A stretch of 64,000 nucleotides of DNA, taken from contig NZ_JROM01000041.1 in NCBI RefSeq assembly GCF_000786655.1, positions 1-64,000 on the forward strand, in the 5' to 3' direction. The stretch is from Kocuria marina (GTDB taxonomy: Bacteria > Actinomycetota > Actinomycetes > Actinomycetales > Micrococcaceae). Under the pieces are notes generated by a model. That model ran no database searches, was not told the origin of the DNA, and saw only the letters and a list, made by a program, of their open reading frames with translations. Of the stretch, positions 47,128-56,582 are shown piece by piece; position 1 is the stretch's first letter; every line of letters begins with the position of its first letter. A program made the position numbers and the translations under genes.

Positions 47128-47754
47128 ATGATTCCCCCGGCCTCGCAGCACCCGTCCACGCCCACGTCCGCCGCGCAGGCCCCCGGGGCTCGGCCGCGGC
47201 GGCGCGGCGTCGTACGGGGCGCGGGGCACGACGCCGCCGCGGGGCGCGGGAGGGCGCGAGCGACGTCGTCGTCCCGCCGCCGCGTGGCCGGCGCGGCTGT
47301 GGTGGGTGCGCTCGTGCTCACCGGGTGCGGCTCGACCGTGACCGTGGACGGCGCCCCGGACAACGCCAACCCCGACTGCGCGTCCGTGATGCTCGCGATG
47401 CCCGAGTCGGTGAGCGGGCTGGATCAGCGGGAGACCTCGAGCCAGGGCACCACGGCGTACGGGGACCCCTCGGCCATGATCGTGCGCTGCGGCGCGGAGG
47501 AACCGGGACCCACCACGGACCCGTGCACGAACGTCAACGGCGTGGACTGGCTCATCTCCGAGGTGCCGGATCAGAAGGACCAGTGGCGCGCGGTGACCTA
47601 CGGCCGTTCCCCCGCCGTGGAGGTGCTCTTCGACAGCAGCCGCGTGCCGTCCTCGACCGCGCTCGTGGACACGGGATCCGCCATGCAGAACATCGAGCAG
47701 ACCCGGCAATGCCTGTCCGTCAAGGACACCCTGGAGCAGCAGGGCCGCCCCTAA
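47128..47754 (+). CDS. DUF3515 family lipoprotein
   Basis: A 208-residue member of DUF3515, a family of actinobacterial exported proteins of unknown function found beside thiL and ddl. The sequence has an Arg/Ala-rich N-terminus of about 52 residues, then a lipobox VGALVLTGCGS, then a domain with conserved cysteines (NPDCASVML, IVRCGAEEP, DPCTNVNGVDWLIS). The unusually long segment before the signal peptide suggests the true start may lie later, but the -10 box points to the ATG at 47128. Confidence 0.85.
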   Translation: MIPPASQHPSTPTSAAQAPGARPRRRGVVRGAGHDAAAGRGRARATSSSRRRVAGAAVVGALVLTGCGSTVTVDGAPDNANPDCASVMLAMPESVSGLDQRETSSQGTTAYGDPSAMIVRCGAEEPGPTTDPCTNVNGVDWLISEVPDQKDQWRAVTYGRSPAVEVLFDSSRVPSSTALVDTGSAMQNIEQTRQCLSVKDTLEQQGRP

Positions 47755-47763
47755 AAGGCGGCC

Positions 47764-48846
47764 TCACTCGACCGCGACCTCCACCCGGGCCCACGAGTTG
47801 TTCACGTAACCCTTGGGGTTCCACAGCGCTCGCGGTGACTCCGGCTGGCACGCGCCGGTGCTGTCCCACGCACGGGCCATCAGGACGTGGGACCCGGCCC
47901 CGGTCACCGGGACGAATGCCTCCCAGTGCTGCCACGCCCACGGGGAGGCCGCCGCATCCAGCTCGGCCTGGTGCCACGTGCGCCCGTCGTCCCCGGAGAC
48001 GTCCACGCGCGCCACCGTGCGGTCGTCCCCCGCGTACGCGTACCCGGTGACGCGCACCGGACCGCCCGGAACGTGTTCGTGCTCCTCCGGGCTCAGGATG
48101 TCGCAGTTCAACGCGACGGATCCCAGACTGATGCCGTCCCCCGGCCCGGCGTGATCCGGGTCCGCCTCGGGCGGCAGGACGCGATAGGCCGTGGCCTGGA
48201 AGTAGTTCTCAGACGGGTCCGCGCGCACCGTGATCCCGCGCAACCACTTGACGCTGCGCGCCCCCACGTACCCGGGGACGACGACGCGCACGGGCGCCCC
48301 GTGCACCAAGGGCAGGGGTTCGCCGTTCATCGCCCACGCGAGCAGCACCTCGGACGACAACGCCTTGGCGAGCGGGATCGACCCGCCGTAGGCCTGCGGG
48401 GGATCCGCGAGGTCGGAGACGTCCGAGGCCGTGAACTCCACGTGCCGGGCGCCGTCCGCGACACCGACCGACCGCAGGACGTCGCACAATCGAGCCCCGG
48501 TCCACAGCGCGGTGGAGGTGGCCCCGGGTCCCCACGGGTCCTCCCCCGGGATATCACGCACGGGCAGGAAACCGGCACGGCGATTGCCCGCGCACTGCAT
48601 CGTGGCCGTGAGCGTGTGGTGCGTGAACTCCTCCCGCAACCGTTCCGGCGTGAAGCTCGCGGACTCGTCGACGAGCCCGTCGACCGTGACCGCCCAGTCC
48701 CCGGGGTCGTTCTCGGGCACCGGGCCGTGATTGCGCACGTAGAAGGAATCGGGGGTCGTGATCGGATCGTGGAGTCCCGACCGGGGTGGTTCCGCGTTGT
48801 ACGGGTCGGTCTCGTGGACGATCATGTCATCGCGTTTGTGCCACAC
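47764..48846 (-). CDS. Sulfite-oxidase-like molybdopterin protein
   Basis: A 360-residue protein of the sulfite oxidase/SorA superfamily. The molybdenum-cofactor domain shows SFYVRNHGPVP and the Mo-ligand Cys in TATMQCAGNRR, with GGSIPLAKALS and WLRGITVRADPSENYFQ; a C-terminal immunoglobulin-like dimerisation domain follows. There is no signal peptide and no heme or cytochrome domain, so it is predicted cytosolic and must use an outside electron acceptor. GTG start with GGAAGG upstream. The substrate (sulfite or another small molecule) is not certain. Confidence 0.85.
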   Translation of the reverse strand: MWHKRDDMIVHETDPYNAEPPRSGLHDPITTPDSFYVRNHGPVPENDPGDWAVTVDGLVDESASFTPERLREEFTHHTLTATMQCAGNRRAGFLPVRDIPGEDPWGPGATSTALWTGARLCDVLRSVGVADGARHVEFTASDVSDLADPPQAYGGSIPLAKALSSEVLLAWAMNGEPLPLVHGAPVRVVVPGYVGARSVKWLRGITVRADPSENYFQATAYRVLPPEADPDHAGPGDGISLGSVALNCDILSPEEHEHVPGGPVRVTGYAYAGDDRTVARVDVSGDDGRTWHQAELDAAASPWAWQHWEAFVPVTGAGSHVLMARAWDSTGACQPESPRALWNPKGYVNNSWARVEVAVE

Positions 48847-48905
48847 GGGGTGCCCCTTCCGACCCCGGCGTTCACGCGACCCTCACGCGGCGTGCGTGGG
48901 CGGAT

Positions 48906-50053
<1,148 letters not shown>

Positions 50054-50057
<4 letters not shown>

Positions 50058-51124
50058 GCGCTGTTCCCTTCGGATTTCAGATCGCGGCCCAACAGCCTGG
50101 GCGCCAGTTCGTGGACCGGGACGTCGTTGCGCAGCACGCTCACCACGGCCTCCGTGATGGGCATGTCCACGCCGTGGTGGCGCGCGAGGGCGAAGACCGC
50201 GGGGGCGGACTTGATCCCCTCCGCGGTCTGGGTCATGGCGTCCTGCACCTGCTCGAGGCTCAGTCCGGCCCCCAGGAGCCTACCGGCCGTGTGGTTGCGG
50301 GACAGGGAGGACGAGCACGTGGCCACGAGGTCGCCCATCCCGGACAACCCCGACAAGGTGGTCAGGTCGCCGCCCAGCGCCAGGGCCAGTCGTGTGGTCT
50401 CGGCCAGGCCGCGCGTCATGACCGAAGCTTTGGAGTTGTCCCCGTAGCCGCGGCCGTCGCAGATCCCCACGCACAGGGCGATCACGTTCTTCACGAGACC
50501 GCCGATCTCGGTGCCGATCACGTCCGTGTTCGTGTAGGGCCGGAAATAGGGTGCGGCACAGCAGCGCGCAACCCACGCGGCGGTGTCGTGATCGGTGGCC
50601 GCGACCACGGACGCCGTGGGTTCCTCCCGCGCGATCTCCATGGCCAGGTTGGGCCCCGAGAGCACGCACGTGCGCCGGGCCCACTCCTCCGCGGTGCGCT
50701 GCGTGTGTTCGGCGAGCACCTGAGCGATCACCTGGGTCATCCGCAGCCCGGTCCCGGATTCGAGTCCCTTGGCCAGGGACAGGATCACGGCCTCCGGTTC
50801 CACGTACGACGCCGCCGCGCCCAGTTGCGCGCGCAGCGATTGGGCGGGGATCGCGGCGACCACGAGGTCCGCTCCCGCGAGCGCCGAGCGCAGGTCGCTC
50901 GAATACTCGAGGATTTCCGGTAGCTCGATCTCCGGGACGTAGCGGTCGTTGCGGTGCTCGCGGGCGATCCGCTGCATCGACTCGGGATCGCGGCCCCACA
51001 GACACACGGTGCGCTGGGCCCCGGCATCCGCGGCGGCGTCCGCGAGGACCTTGGCGAACGTGGTGCCCCACGAGCCCGCTCCCAGCACGGTGACCTTGCG
51101 GGGACCGTTCGGATCCGGCGTCAC
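50054..51124 (-). CDS. gpsA: Glycerol-3-phosphate dehydrogenase [NAD(P)+]
   Basis: Reduces dihydroxyacetone phosphate to glycerol 3-phosphate for phospholipid synthesis. The 356-residue protein has the Rossmann motif VTVLGAGSWGTTFAKVL, LSLAKGLESGTG, LSGPNLAMEIA, the catalytic Lys in GGLVKNVIAL and SGMGDLVATCSS. The GTG start overlaps the plsC stop as GTGA, and its end overlaps ddl. Confidence 0.96.
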
Positions 51125-51957
51125 GGGGTCACCCTCCCGCCCGCGGCGCCGAGTCCATCCTCGGGTGCGGCGCCGTCGGCGTCACGAGCGGCGTCGTGGG
51201 AGTGAGCGGCGTCGTCGGAACGAGCGGCGCCCGCGCGCGGGTCGAAGAGCTCGCGCGGCGCTTCGTCTTGCCGCAACTCACCCAGCAGATCGGTGATCGC
51301 ACCCATGATGGATTCGGTGGCCTTCGTGAGCTCGTCGGAGGACGGGTGACCGGGGCGCTCGAGGCCACCGGGGACCAGGTCCTCCGGGCGCATCGGCTCT
51401 CCCACGAGCACGTCCACGCGTTTGCGGGGCCACAGGCTCACCGTGCGGTGACCGCTGGGGTCCCGGTACAGGATCTCCTGGTCCCCCCAGTGCGCCATGG
51501 GCACCACCGGGACCCCGGCCTTGAGGGCCAGGCGAGCGGCTCCCGTGCGCCCGCGCATGGGCCACATCCGCGGGTCCAGCGTGATGGTGCCCTCCGGGTA
51601 CACGATCACGGCGCCGCCGCTGTCGAGTTCGGCCAGGGCGGCCACCAGGGAGTCCTTGGCGCGCGAGGTCCCGCGGTACACGGGGACCTGCCCGATCTTC
51701 GCGATGATGGTGCCCACCACCGGGACCCGGAACAGCGACTCCTTGGCCAGGAACCGCGGCATGATCCCGGACGCGTACACCGGGTAGGCCACGGTGATCG
51801 GATCGAGCTCCGTGAGGTGGTTGGCCACCACCACGAAACCGCCGGAGTCCGGGAAGTTCTCCCGGCCGCGCCAGTGGGATCTGGCGAACAGTCGGTAGAC
51901 GGGGATCACCATCCCCGCGAGGACGCGGAACGTGGAACGCTGCGAGGTCCTACTCAT
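51121..51957 (-). CDS. plsC: 1-acyl-glycerol-3-phosphate acyltransferase (PlsC type)
   Basis: Transfers an acyl chain to lysophosphatidic acid at the membrane. Motif I is ANHLTELD (HxxxxD), followed by GQVPVYRGT and VYPEGTITLDPRMWPMRGRTG. The ATG at 51957 is used here; a GTG four codons earlier (51969) is directly behind AAGGAG and cannot be excluded. The last 45 residues are a variable tail with the hexapeptide-like repeat SDDAAH SHDAAR DADGAA, encoded by an 18-base tandem repeat holding the dispersed motif. Coupled to gpsA, whose product feeds the same pathway. Confidence 0.92.
   Translation of the reverse strand: MSRTSQRSTFRVLAGMVIPVYRLFARSHWRGRENFPDSGGFVVVANHLTELDPITVAYPVYASGIMPRFLAKESLFRVPVVGTIIAKIGQVPVYRGTSRAKDSLVAALAELDSGGAVIVYPEGTITLDPRMWPMRGRTGAARLALKAGVPVVPMAHWGDQEILYRDPSGHRTVSLWPRKRVDVLVGEPMRPEDLVPGGLERPGHPSSDELTKATESIMGAITDLLGELRQDEAPRELFDPRAGAARSDDAAHSHDAARDADGAAPEDGLGAAGGRVTP
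51206..51218 (+). repeat. Dispersed 13-base motif within an 18-base tandem repeat
   Basis: Exact GCGGCGTCGTCGG at 51206. A related GCGGCGTCGTGGG lies 18 bases before it (51188) and GCGGCG 18 bases after it (51224). It encodes part of the PlsC tail on the minus strand. Confidence 0.5.
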
Positions 51958-52029
51958 CCGGGCTGTCACTCCTTGCTGGACGGATTGCAGTTCCCTCGAT
52001 CGGGTGAGCCGTGCGGTGCGCGCGGGGGC

Positions 52030-53349
52030 TCACCGCTCGTCGACGGTGAAGTTCGCGCCCAGCCCACCCAGTTTGTCGGTGAAGTGCTCGTAGCCGCGCT
52101 TGATCAGCTCCACACCGGTCACGTGCGAGACGCCCTCCGCGGACAGCGCCGCGATCAGGTGCGAGAACCCGCCGCGCAGGTCCGGGATGTGGATGTCGGT
52201 CGCGTGCAGGGGCGTGGGGCCCGAGATCACGGCGGAGTGCAGGAAGTTGCGCTGACCGAAACGGCACGGCACCGAACCCAGGCACTCGCGGTGCAGCTGG
52301 ATCACGGAACCCATGCGGTTGAGCGCGCGAGTGAAGCCGAAGCGGTTCTCGTACACGGTCTCGTGCACGATCGACACGCCCTTGGCCTGGGTCAACACGA
52401 CCACGAGCGGTTGCTGCCAGTCGGTCATGAACCCGGGGTGGACGTCCGTCTCCACGATCAGGGGGTTGAGGTCCCCGCCCGGGTGGTAGAAGCGGATGCC
52501 GTCCTCGCGGATGTCCAGCCCACCGCCCACCTTGCGGAAGGTGTTGAGGAAGGTCATCATGTCGGCCTGCTTGGCGCCGGCCACGAAGATGTCGCCGCCG
52601 GTGGCCAGGGCCGCGGAACCCCACGACGCCGCTTCCATGCGGTCGGGCAGCGCGCTGTGCACGTAGCCCGTGAGTTCGGGAACGCCCTCGATGCGGATCA
52701 CGCGGTCCGTCTGCACGGTGATGAGCGCGCCCATCTTCTGCAGGATCGCGATCAGGTCCATGATCTCGGGCTCGGTCGCGGCACCGCGCAGTTCGGTGTG
52801 GCCCTCGGCGCGCGTGGCGGAGAGCAGCACCTGTTCCGTGGCCCCCACGGACGGGTACGGCAGGTCGATCTTGGCGCCCTGCAGCCCGTGCGGTGCGCTC
52901 ATCCGGATCCCGGAGTCGAGCTTCTCGACCTTGGCGCCGAAGTTGCGCAGCACCTCGAGGTGGTAGTTGATGGGTCGGTCACCGATCCGGCACCCGCCCA
53001 GGTCCGGGATGAACGCCTCTCCCAGGGCGTGCAACAGCGGGCCGCACAGCAGGATCGGGATCCGCGAGTCGCCGGCGTGGGCGTCGATGTCCGCGTGGCG
53101 GGCACGCGTCACGTTGGTGGGGTCGAGCGTCAACTCGCCCCGGGCGTCGTCGCGCGTGACCTCCACACCGTGCAGGCTCAGCAGGTCCGTGACGACCTTG
53201 ACGTCCTTGATCTCCGGCACGTTGCCCAGCGTGGAAGGAGTGGAGCCGAGCAGCGCGGCCACCATGGCCTTGGGAACCAGGTTCTTGGCGCCGCGTACCG
53301 TCACCTGACCCGACAGCGGAACGCCGCCGGTGATGCGCAAAGAAGTCAT
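52030..53349 (-). CDS. murA: UDP-N-acetylglucosamine 1-carboxyvinyltransferase
   Basis: First committed enzyme of peptidoglycan synthesis, adding enolpyruvate to UDP-GlcNAc. The 439-residue protein has GAKNLVPKAMVAALL near the N-terminus, Cys120 in DLGGCRIGDRPINYH (the fosfomycin target), PSVGATEQVLLSA and DLRGGFSHLIAALSAEG. Many MurA proteins begin with the same Asn-Lys region near residue 22, so the start is well supported. It is separated by 60 bases from plsC. Confidence 0.95.
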   Translation of the reverse strand: MTSLRITGGVPLSGQVTVRGAKNLVPKAMVAALLGSTPSTLGNVPEIKDVKVVTDLLSLHGVEVTRDDARGELTLDPTNVTRARHADIDAHAGDSRIPILLCGPLLHALGEAFIPDLGGCRIGDRPINYHLEVLRNFGAKVEKLDSGIRMSAPHGLQGAKIDLPYPSVGATEQVLLSATRAEGHTELRGAATEPEIMDLIAILQKMGALITVQTDRVIRIEGVPELTGYVHSALPDRMEAASWGSAALATGGDIFVAGAKQADMMTFLNTFRKVGGGLDIREDGIRFYHPGGDLNPLIVETDVHPGFMTDWQQPLVVVLTQAKGVSIVHETVYENRFGFTRALNRMGSVIQLHRECLGSVPCRFGQRNFLHSAVISGPTPLHATDIHIPDLRGGFSHLIAALSAEGVSHVTGVELIKRGYEHFTDKLGGLGANFTVDER

Positions 53350-53446
53350 GACCTACCGATCTGGGGGAAGTGATCTCCCGGGCGCGGAACACGCACGGGA
53401 CCAAGACATTCTACCGGCCCGAACCGCTGATCGGTCCAGCCGCCAC

Positions 53447-54046
53447 TCAGGTTCGGGCGGGCAGCGTGGTGGGCTTGAACGCGGGGCGGGTGCGCTCGTA
53501 CGCGTCGATGTCCGCCTCGTGCTGCAGGGTCAACCCGATGTCGTCGAGACCCTCCATGAGCCGCCAGCGGGTGTAGTCGTCGATCTGGAAGGGTACCGTC
53601 ACGGGCCCGCACGTGACGGTGCGCGACTCCAGGTCCACCTGGATCTCCACGCCCGGCTGCTCCTCCATGAGCTTCCACAGCAGCTCCACGTCCGACTGGT
53701 CCACCTGCGCCGCGAGCAGTCCCTGCTTGCCCGAGTTGCCGCGGAAGATGTCCGCGAAACGGGAGGAGATCACGGCCTTGAACCCGTAGTCGCGCAGCGC
53801 CCACACGGCGTGCTCACGCGAGGAACCCGTGCCGAAGTCCGCGCCGGCCACGAGCACGGACGCGTTGCGGTACTCGGGCTGGTTGAGCACGAACTCGGGG
53901 TTCTTGCGCCAGCCGGCGAACAGGGCGTCGTCGAAACCGGTCTTGGTGATGCGCTTGAGGTAGACGGCGGGGATGATCTGGTCGGTGTCCACGTTCGACT
54001 GCTTGAGCGGGGCACCCACGCCCCGGTGGGTGGTGAATTTCTCCAT
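53447..54046 (-). CDS. leuD: 3-isopropylmalate dehydratase small subunit
   Basis: Partner of LeuC in the isomerisation of isopropylmalate during leucine synthesis. The 199-residue protein has [32 protein letters not shown] and [18 protein letters not shown], all standard. The ATG at 54046 has AGAAGGA upstream. It follows leuC by 46 bases in one operon. Confidence 0.96.
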   Translation of the reverse strand: MEKFTTHRGVGAPLKQSNVDTDQIIPAVYLKRITKTGFDDALFAGWRKNPEFVLNQPEYRNASVLVAGADFGTGSSREHAVWALRDYGFKAVISSRFADIFRGNSGKQGLLAAQVDQSDVELLWKLMEEQPGVEIQVDLESRTVTCGPVTVPFQIDDYTRWRLMEGLDDIGLTLQHEADIDAYERTRPAFKPTTLPART

Positions 54047-54092
54047 GGCTGTGTCCTTCTCTGGTGGTGTACGTCGCGGCGGGTTGCGGGGC

Positions 54093-55526
54093 TCAGGCCA
54101 CCGGGTCGAGGTCCGACGGCGCGCTGAGGGTCCCGCGTACGGCCGTGGCCGCCGCGACCACCGGCGAGACCAAGTGGGTGCGCCCACCCTTGCCCTGGCG
54201 CCCCTCGAAGTTGCGGTTGGACGTGGAGGCGCAGCGCTCCCCCGGAGCCAACTGGTCCGGGTTCATCCCGAGGCACATGGAGCACCCCGCGAAGCGCCAG
54301 TCCGCACCGAAGTCCGTGAAGACCTTGTCCAACCCCTCGGCCTCGGCCTGCAGCCGCACCTTGGCGGAACCGGGGACCACCATGACCCGCACGTTCTCGG
54401 CCTTGCTGCGGCCCTTGACGATCGCCGCGGCGGCCCGCAGGTCCTCGATGCGCGAGTTGGTGCACGAGCCCAGGAACACGGTGTCCACCGGGATCTGTTT
54501 CATGGGCGTGCCCGCTTCCAGACCCATGTACTCGAGGGCGCGCCGCGCGGCGTCCTTGGCGTTGTCGTCCCCGGCGTCCTCGGGATCCGGGACCGCCTGG
54601 GACAGGGGCACACCCTGACCCGGGTTGGTGCCCCACGTGACGAACGGCTCCAGCTCGTCCGCGTTGATGAACACCTCACGGTCGAACGTGGCGCCCTCGT
54701 CCGTGTGCAGGGTCTTCCAGTACTCCACGGCGGCGTCCCAGTCCTCGCCCTGCGGCGCGTGCGGACGGCCCTGCACGTAGTCGAACGTGGTCTGGTCCGG
54801 CGCGATCATCCCCGCCCGCGCGCCCGCCTCGATCGACATGTTGCAAATGGTCATGCGCGCTTCCATGGACAGGGAGCGGATCGCGGACCCGCGGTACTCG
54901 AGCACGTGACCCTGCCCGCCGCCCGTGCCGATCTTGGCGATCACGGCCAGGATGATGTCCTTGGAACTGACTCCCGGCTTGAGCGTGCCCTCCACGTTGA
55001 TGGCCATGGTCTTGAATGGCGCCAGCGACAGCGTCTGGGTGGCCATCACGTGCTCCACCTCGGACGTGCCGATCCCGAACGCGAGCGCTCCGAAGGCCCC
55101 GTGCGTGGAGGTGTGGGAGTCACCGCACACCACGGTCATCCCCGGCTGGGTCAGCCCCAGCTGCGGACCCACCACGTGCACGATCCCCTGTTCGGCGTCC
55201 CCCAGGGAGTGCAGGCGCACACCGAATTCCTCGCAGTTGCGGCGCAGGGTCTCGATCTGCTTGCGGGAGGTCTCGTCCGCGATGGTCGAGAAGATGTTCT
55301 CGGTGGGCGTGTTGTGGTCCTCGGTCGCGATCGTCAGGTCGGTGCGCCGCAGTCCGCGCCCGGCCAGCCGCAGCCCCTCGAAGGCCTGGGGGCTCGTGAC
55401 CTCGTGGAGCAGGTGGAGGTCGATGTAGATCAGGTCGGGGCGTCCGGCCTCGCCCTGGCGCACCAGGTGGTCGTTCCACACCTTCTCCGCCAGCGTCCGC
55501 GGCGCGGTGGTCTGTGTGCTCGTCAT
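54093..55526 (-). CDS. leuC: 3-isopropylmalate dehydratase large subunit
   Basis: Carries the iron-sulfur cluster of isopropylmalate isomerase. The 477-residue protein has [36 protein letters not shown] and [14 protein letters not shown], which supply the three cluster cysteines. AGGAG precedes the ATG. It is divergent from an IclR-family regulator gene, an arrangement seen for LtbR in corynebacteria and NdgR in streptomycetes, so control by that regulator is expected. Confidence 0.97.
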   Translation of the reverse strand: MTSTQTTAPRTLAEKVWNDHLVRQGEAGRPDLIYIDLHLLHEVTSPQAFEGLRLAGRGLRRTDLTIATEDHNTPTENIFSTIADETSRKQIETLRRNCEEFGVRLHSLGDAEQGIVHVVGPQLGLTQPGMTVVCGDSHTSTHGAFGALAFGIGTSEVEHVMATQTLSLAPFKTMAINVEGTLKPGVSSKDIILAVIAKIGTGGGQGHVLEYRGSAIRSLSMEARMTICNMSIEAGARAGMIAPDQTTFDYVQGRPHAPQGEDWDAAVEYWKTLHTDEGATFDREVFINADELEPFVTWGTNPGQGVPLSQAVPDPEDAGDDNAKDAARRALEYMGLEAGTPMKQIPVDTVFLGSCTNSRIEDLRAAAAIVKGRSKAENVRVMVVPGSAKVRLQAEAEGLDKVFTDFGADWRFAGCSMCLGMNPDQLAPGERCASTSNRNFEGRQGKGGRTHLVSPVVAAATAVRGTLSAPSDLDPVA

Positions 55527-55651
55527 CTCGTCACTCCTGCTCGTGTCCTGGCGTGCGGTGGGCGACGCCGCGTGGGCGGCGTTCGCGCGTCCCGCACGCG
55601 ACCGTTGCCACCATGGTCATCGCTCGCGGCGAGCAGTTCCACTCCTCGGAC

Positions 55652-55680
55652 TTGCTTCTCGCATTGTGAGACGGCAATAT
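55652..55680 (+). promoter_or_regulatory. Promoter of the IclR gene with an embedded inverted repeat
   Basis: TTGCTT (55652-55657), exactly 17 bases, then CAATAT (55675-55680), ending six bases before the ATG at 55687. The dyad TCTC-N7-GAGA (55657-55671) fills the spacer, a natural spot for autorepression and for control of the divergent leuCD genes. Confidence 0.5.
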
Positions 55681-55686
55681 CAAGGC

Positions 55687-56499
55687 ATGGACACGACGCA
55701 TGAGATGGATCCTTCCGGAGCCCCCCTGGGCTCTCCCCTGGGCGGCCGCGGGACGGGCTCGGGCATGCCCGAGGAGTCCTCGTTCTCCCCCTCCGGCGTG
55801 GGGGTCATCGACAAGGCCTCCCTCATCCTGGACGCCCTCGAGGCCGGTGCGGCCTCCCTCGCGGATCTCGTGGAGGCCACGGGGCTCGCGCGACCCACCG
55901 CCCACCGGCTCGCGGTGGCGCTCGCCCATCACCGGTTCGTGGGCCGGGACGTGCACGGGCGCTTCGTGCTGGGCTCCCGCCTCGTGGAGCTCGCCTCGGC
56001 CGCGGGTGAGGACCGGCTGATCTCTGCCGCGGCCCCCGTGCTCCTGCAGTTGCGGGACAGCACCGGTGAGTCCTCCCAGGTGTTCCGCCGCCAGGGCGAG
56101 TGGCGCGTGTGCGTGGCATCGGCTGAACGGCCCATCGGCTTGCGCGACACGATCCCCGTGGGCACCCAGTTGTCCATGAAGGCCGGTTCCGCCGCGCAGG
56201 TGCTCGTGGCGTGGGAGGACCACGCACGCCTGATCGAGGGGCTGCATCACGCGCGCTTCTCGGCCACGACCCTCGCCGGGGTACGACGCCGCGGCTGGGC
56301 CCAGTCGATCGGCGAACGCGAACCGGGGATCGCCTCGGTCTCCGCGCCCGTGCGTGGGCCCTCGGGGAGGGTGATCGCCGCGGTGTCCATCTCGGGACCC
56401 ATCGAGCGGTTGTCCAAGCAGCCCGGCCAGAAGCACGCGGACGTCGTGGTCCAGGCGGCCCGACACCTCACGGAGGCCGTACGCGTCAGCGCCGCGTGA
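55687..56499 (+). CDS. IclR-family regulator of leucine genes (LtbR/NdgR-like)
   Basis: A 270-residue regulator: a Gly/Pro/Ser-rich N-terminus of about 35 residues, an IclR winged helix (DKASLILDALEAGAASLADL, ATGLARPTAHRLAVALAHH) and a C-terminal ligand-binding domain (GTQLSMKAGSAAQVLVAWED, SVSAPVRGPSGRVIAAVSISG). Divergent position to leuCD matches LtbR/NdgR orthologs, which repress leuCD and can affect tryptophan or amino-acid genes. The ATG at 55687 is favoured by the -10 box placed for leaderless start; later ATGs at 55705 and 55765 are possible. Confidence 0.85.
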   Translation: MDTTHEMDPSGAPLGSPLGGRGTGSGMPEESSFSPSGVGVIDKASLILDALEAGAASLADLVEATGLARPTAHRLAVALAHHRFVGRDVHGRFVLGSRLVELASAAGEDRLISAAAPVLLQLRDSTGESSQVFRRQGEWRVCVASAERPIGLRDTIPVGTQLSMKAGSAAQVLVAWEDHARLIEGLHHARFSATTLAGVRRRGWAQSIGEREPGIASVSAPVRGPSGRVIAAVSISGPIERLSKQPGQKHADVVVQAARHLTEAVRVSAA

Positions 56500-56582
56500 G
56501 CCCTATGCACGCGACGCGGACCGTCCGGGCCGAACGCGTCAGCGCGGGGTGAACTCGGTCCGTTCCGGTTTGGTAGCGCCCG

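Noticed and set aside
55527-55686. Leucine leader peptide or T-box before leuC
   Set aside because: No Leu-rich short ORF with a following terminator/antiterminator pair and no T-box core sequence could be found.
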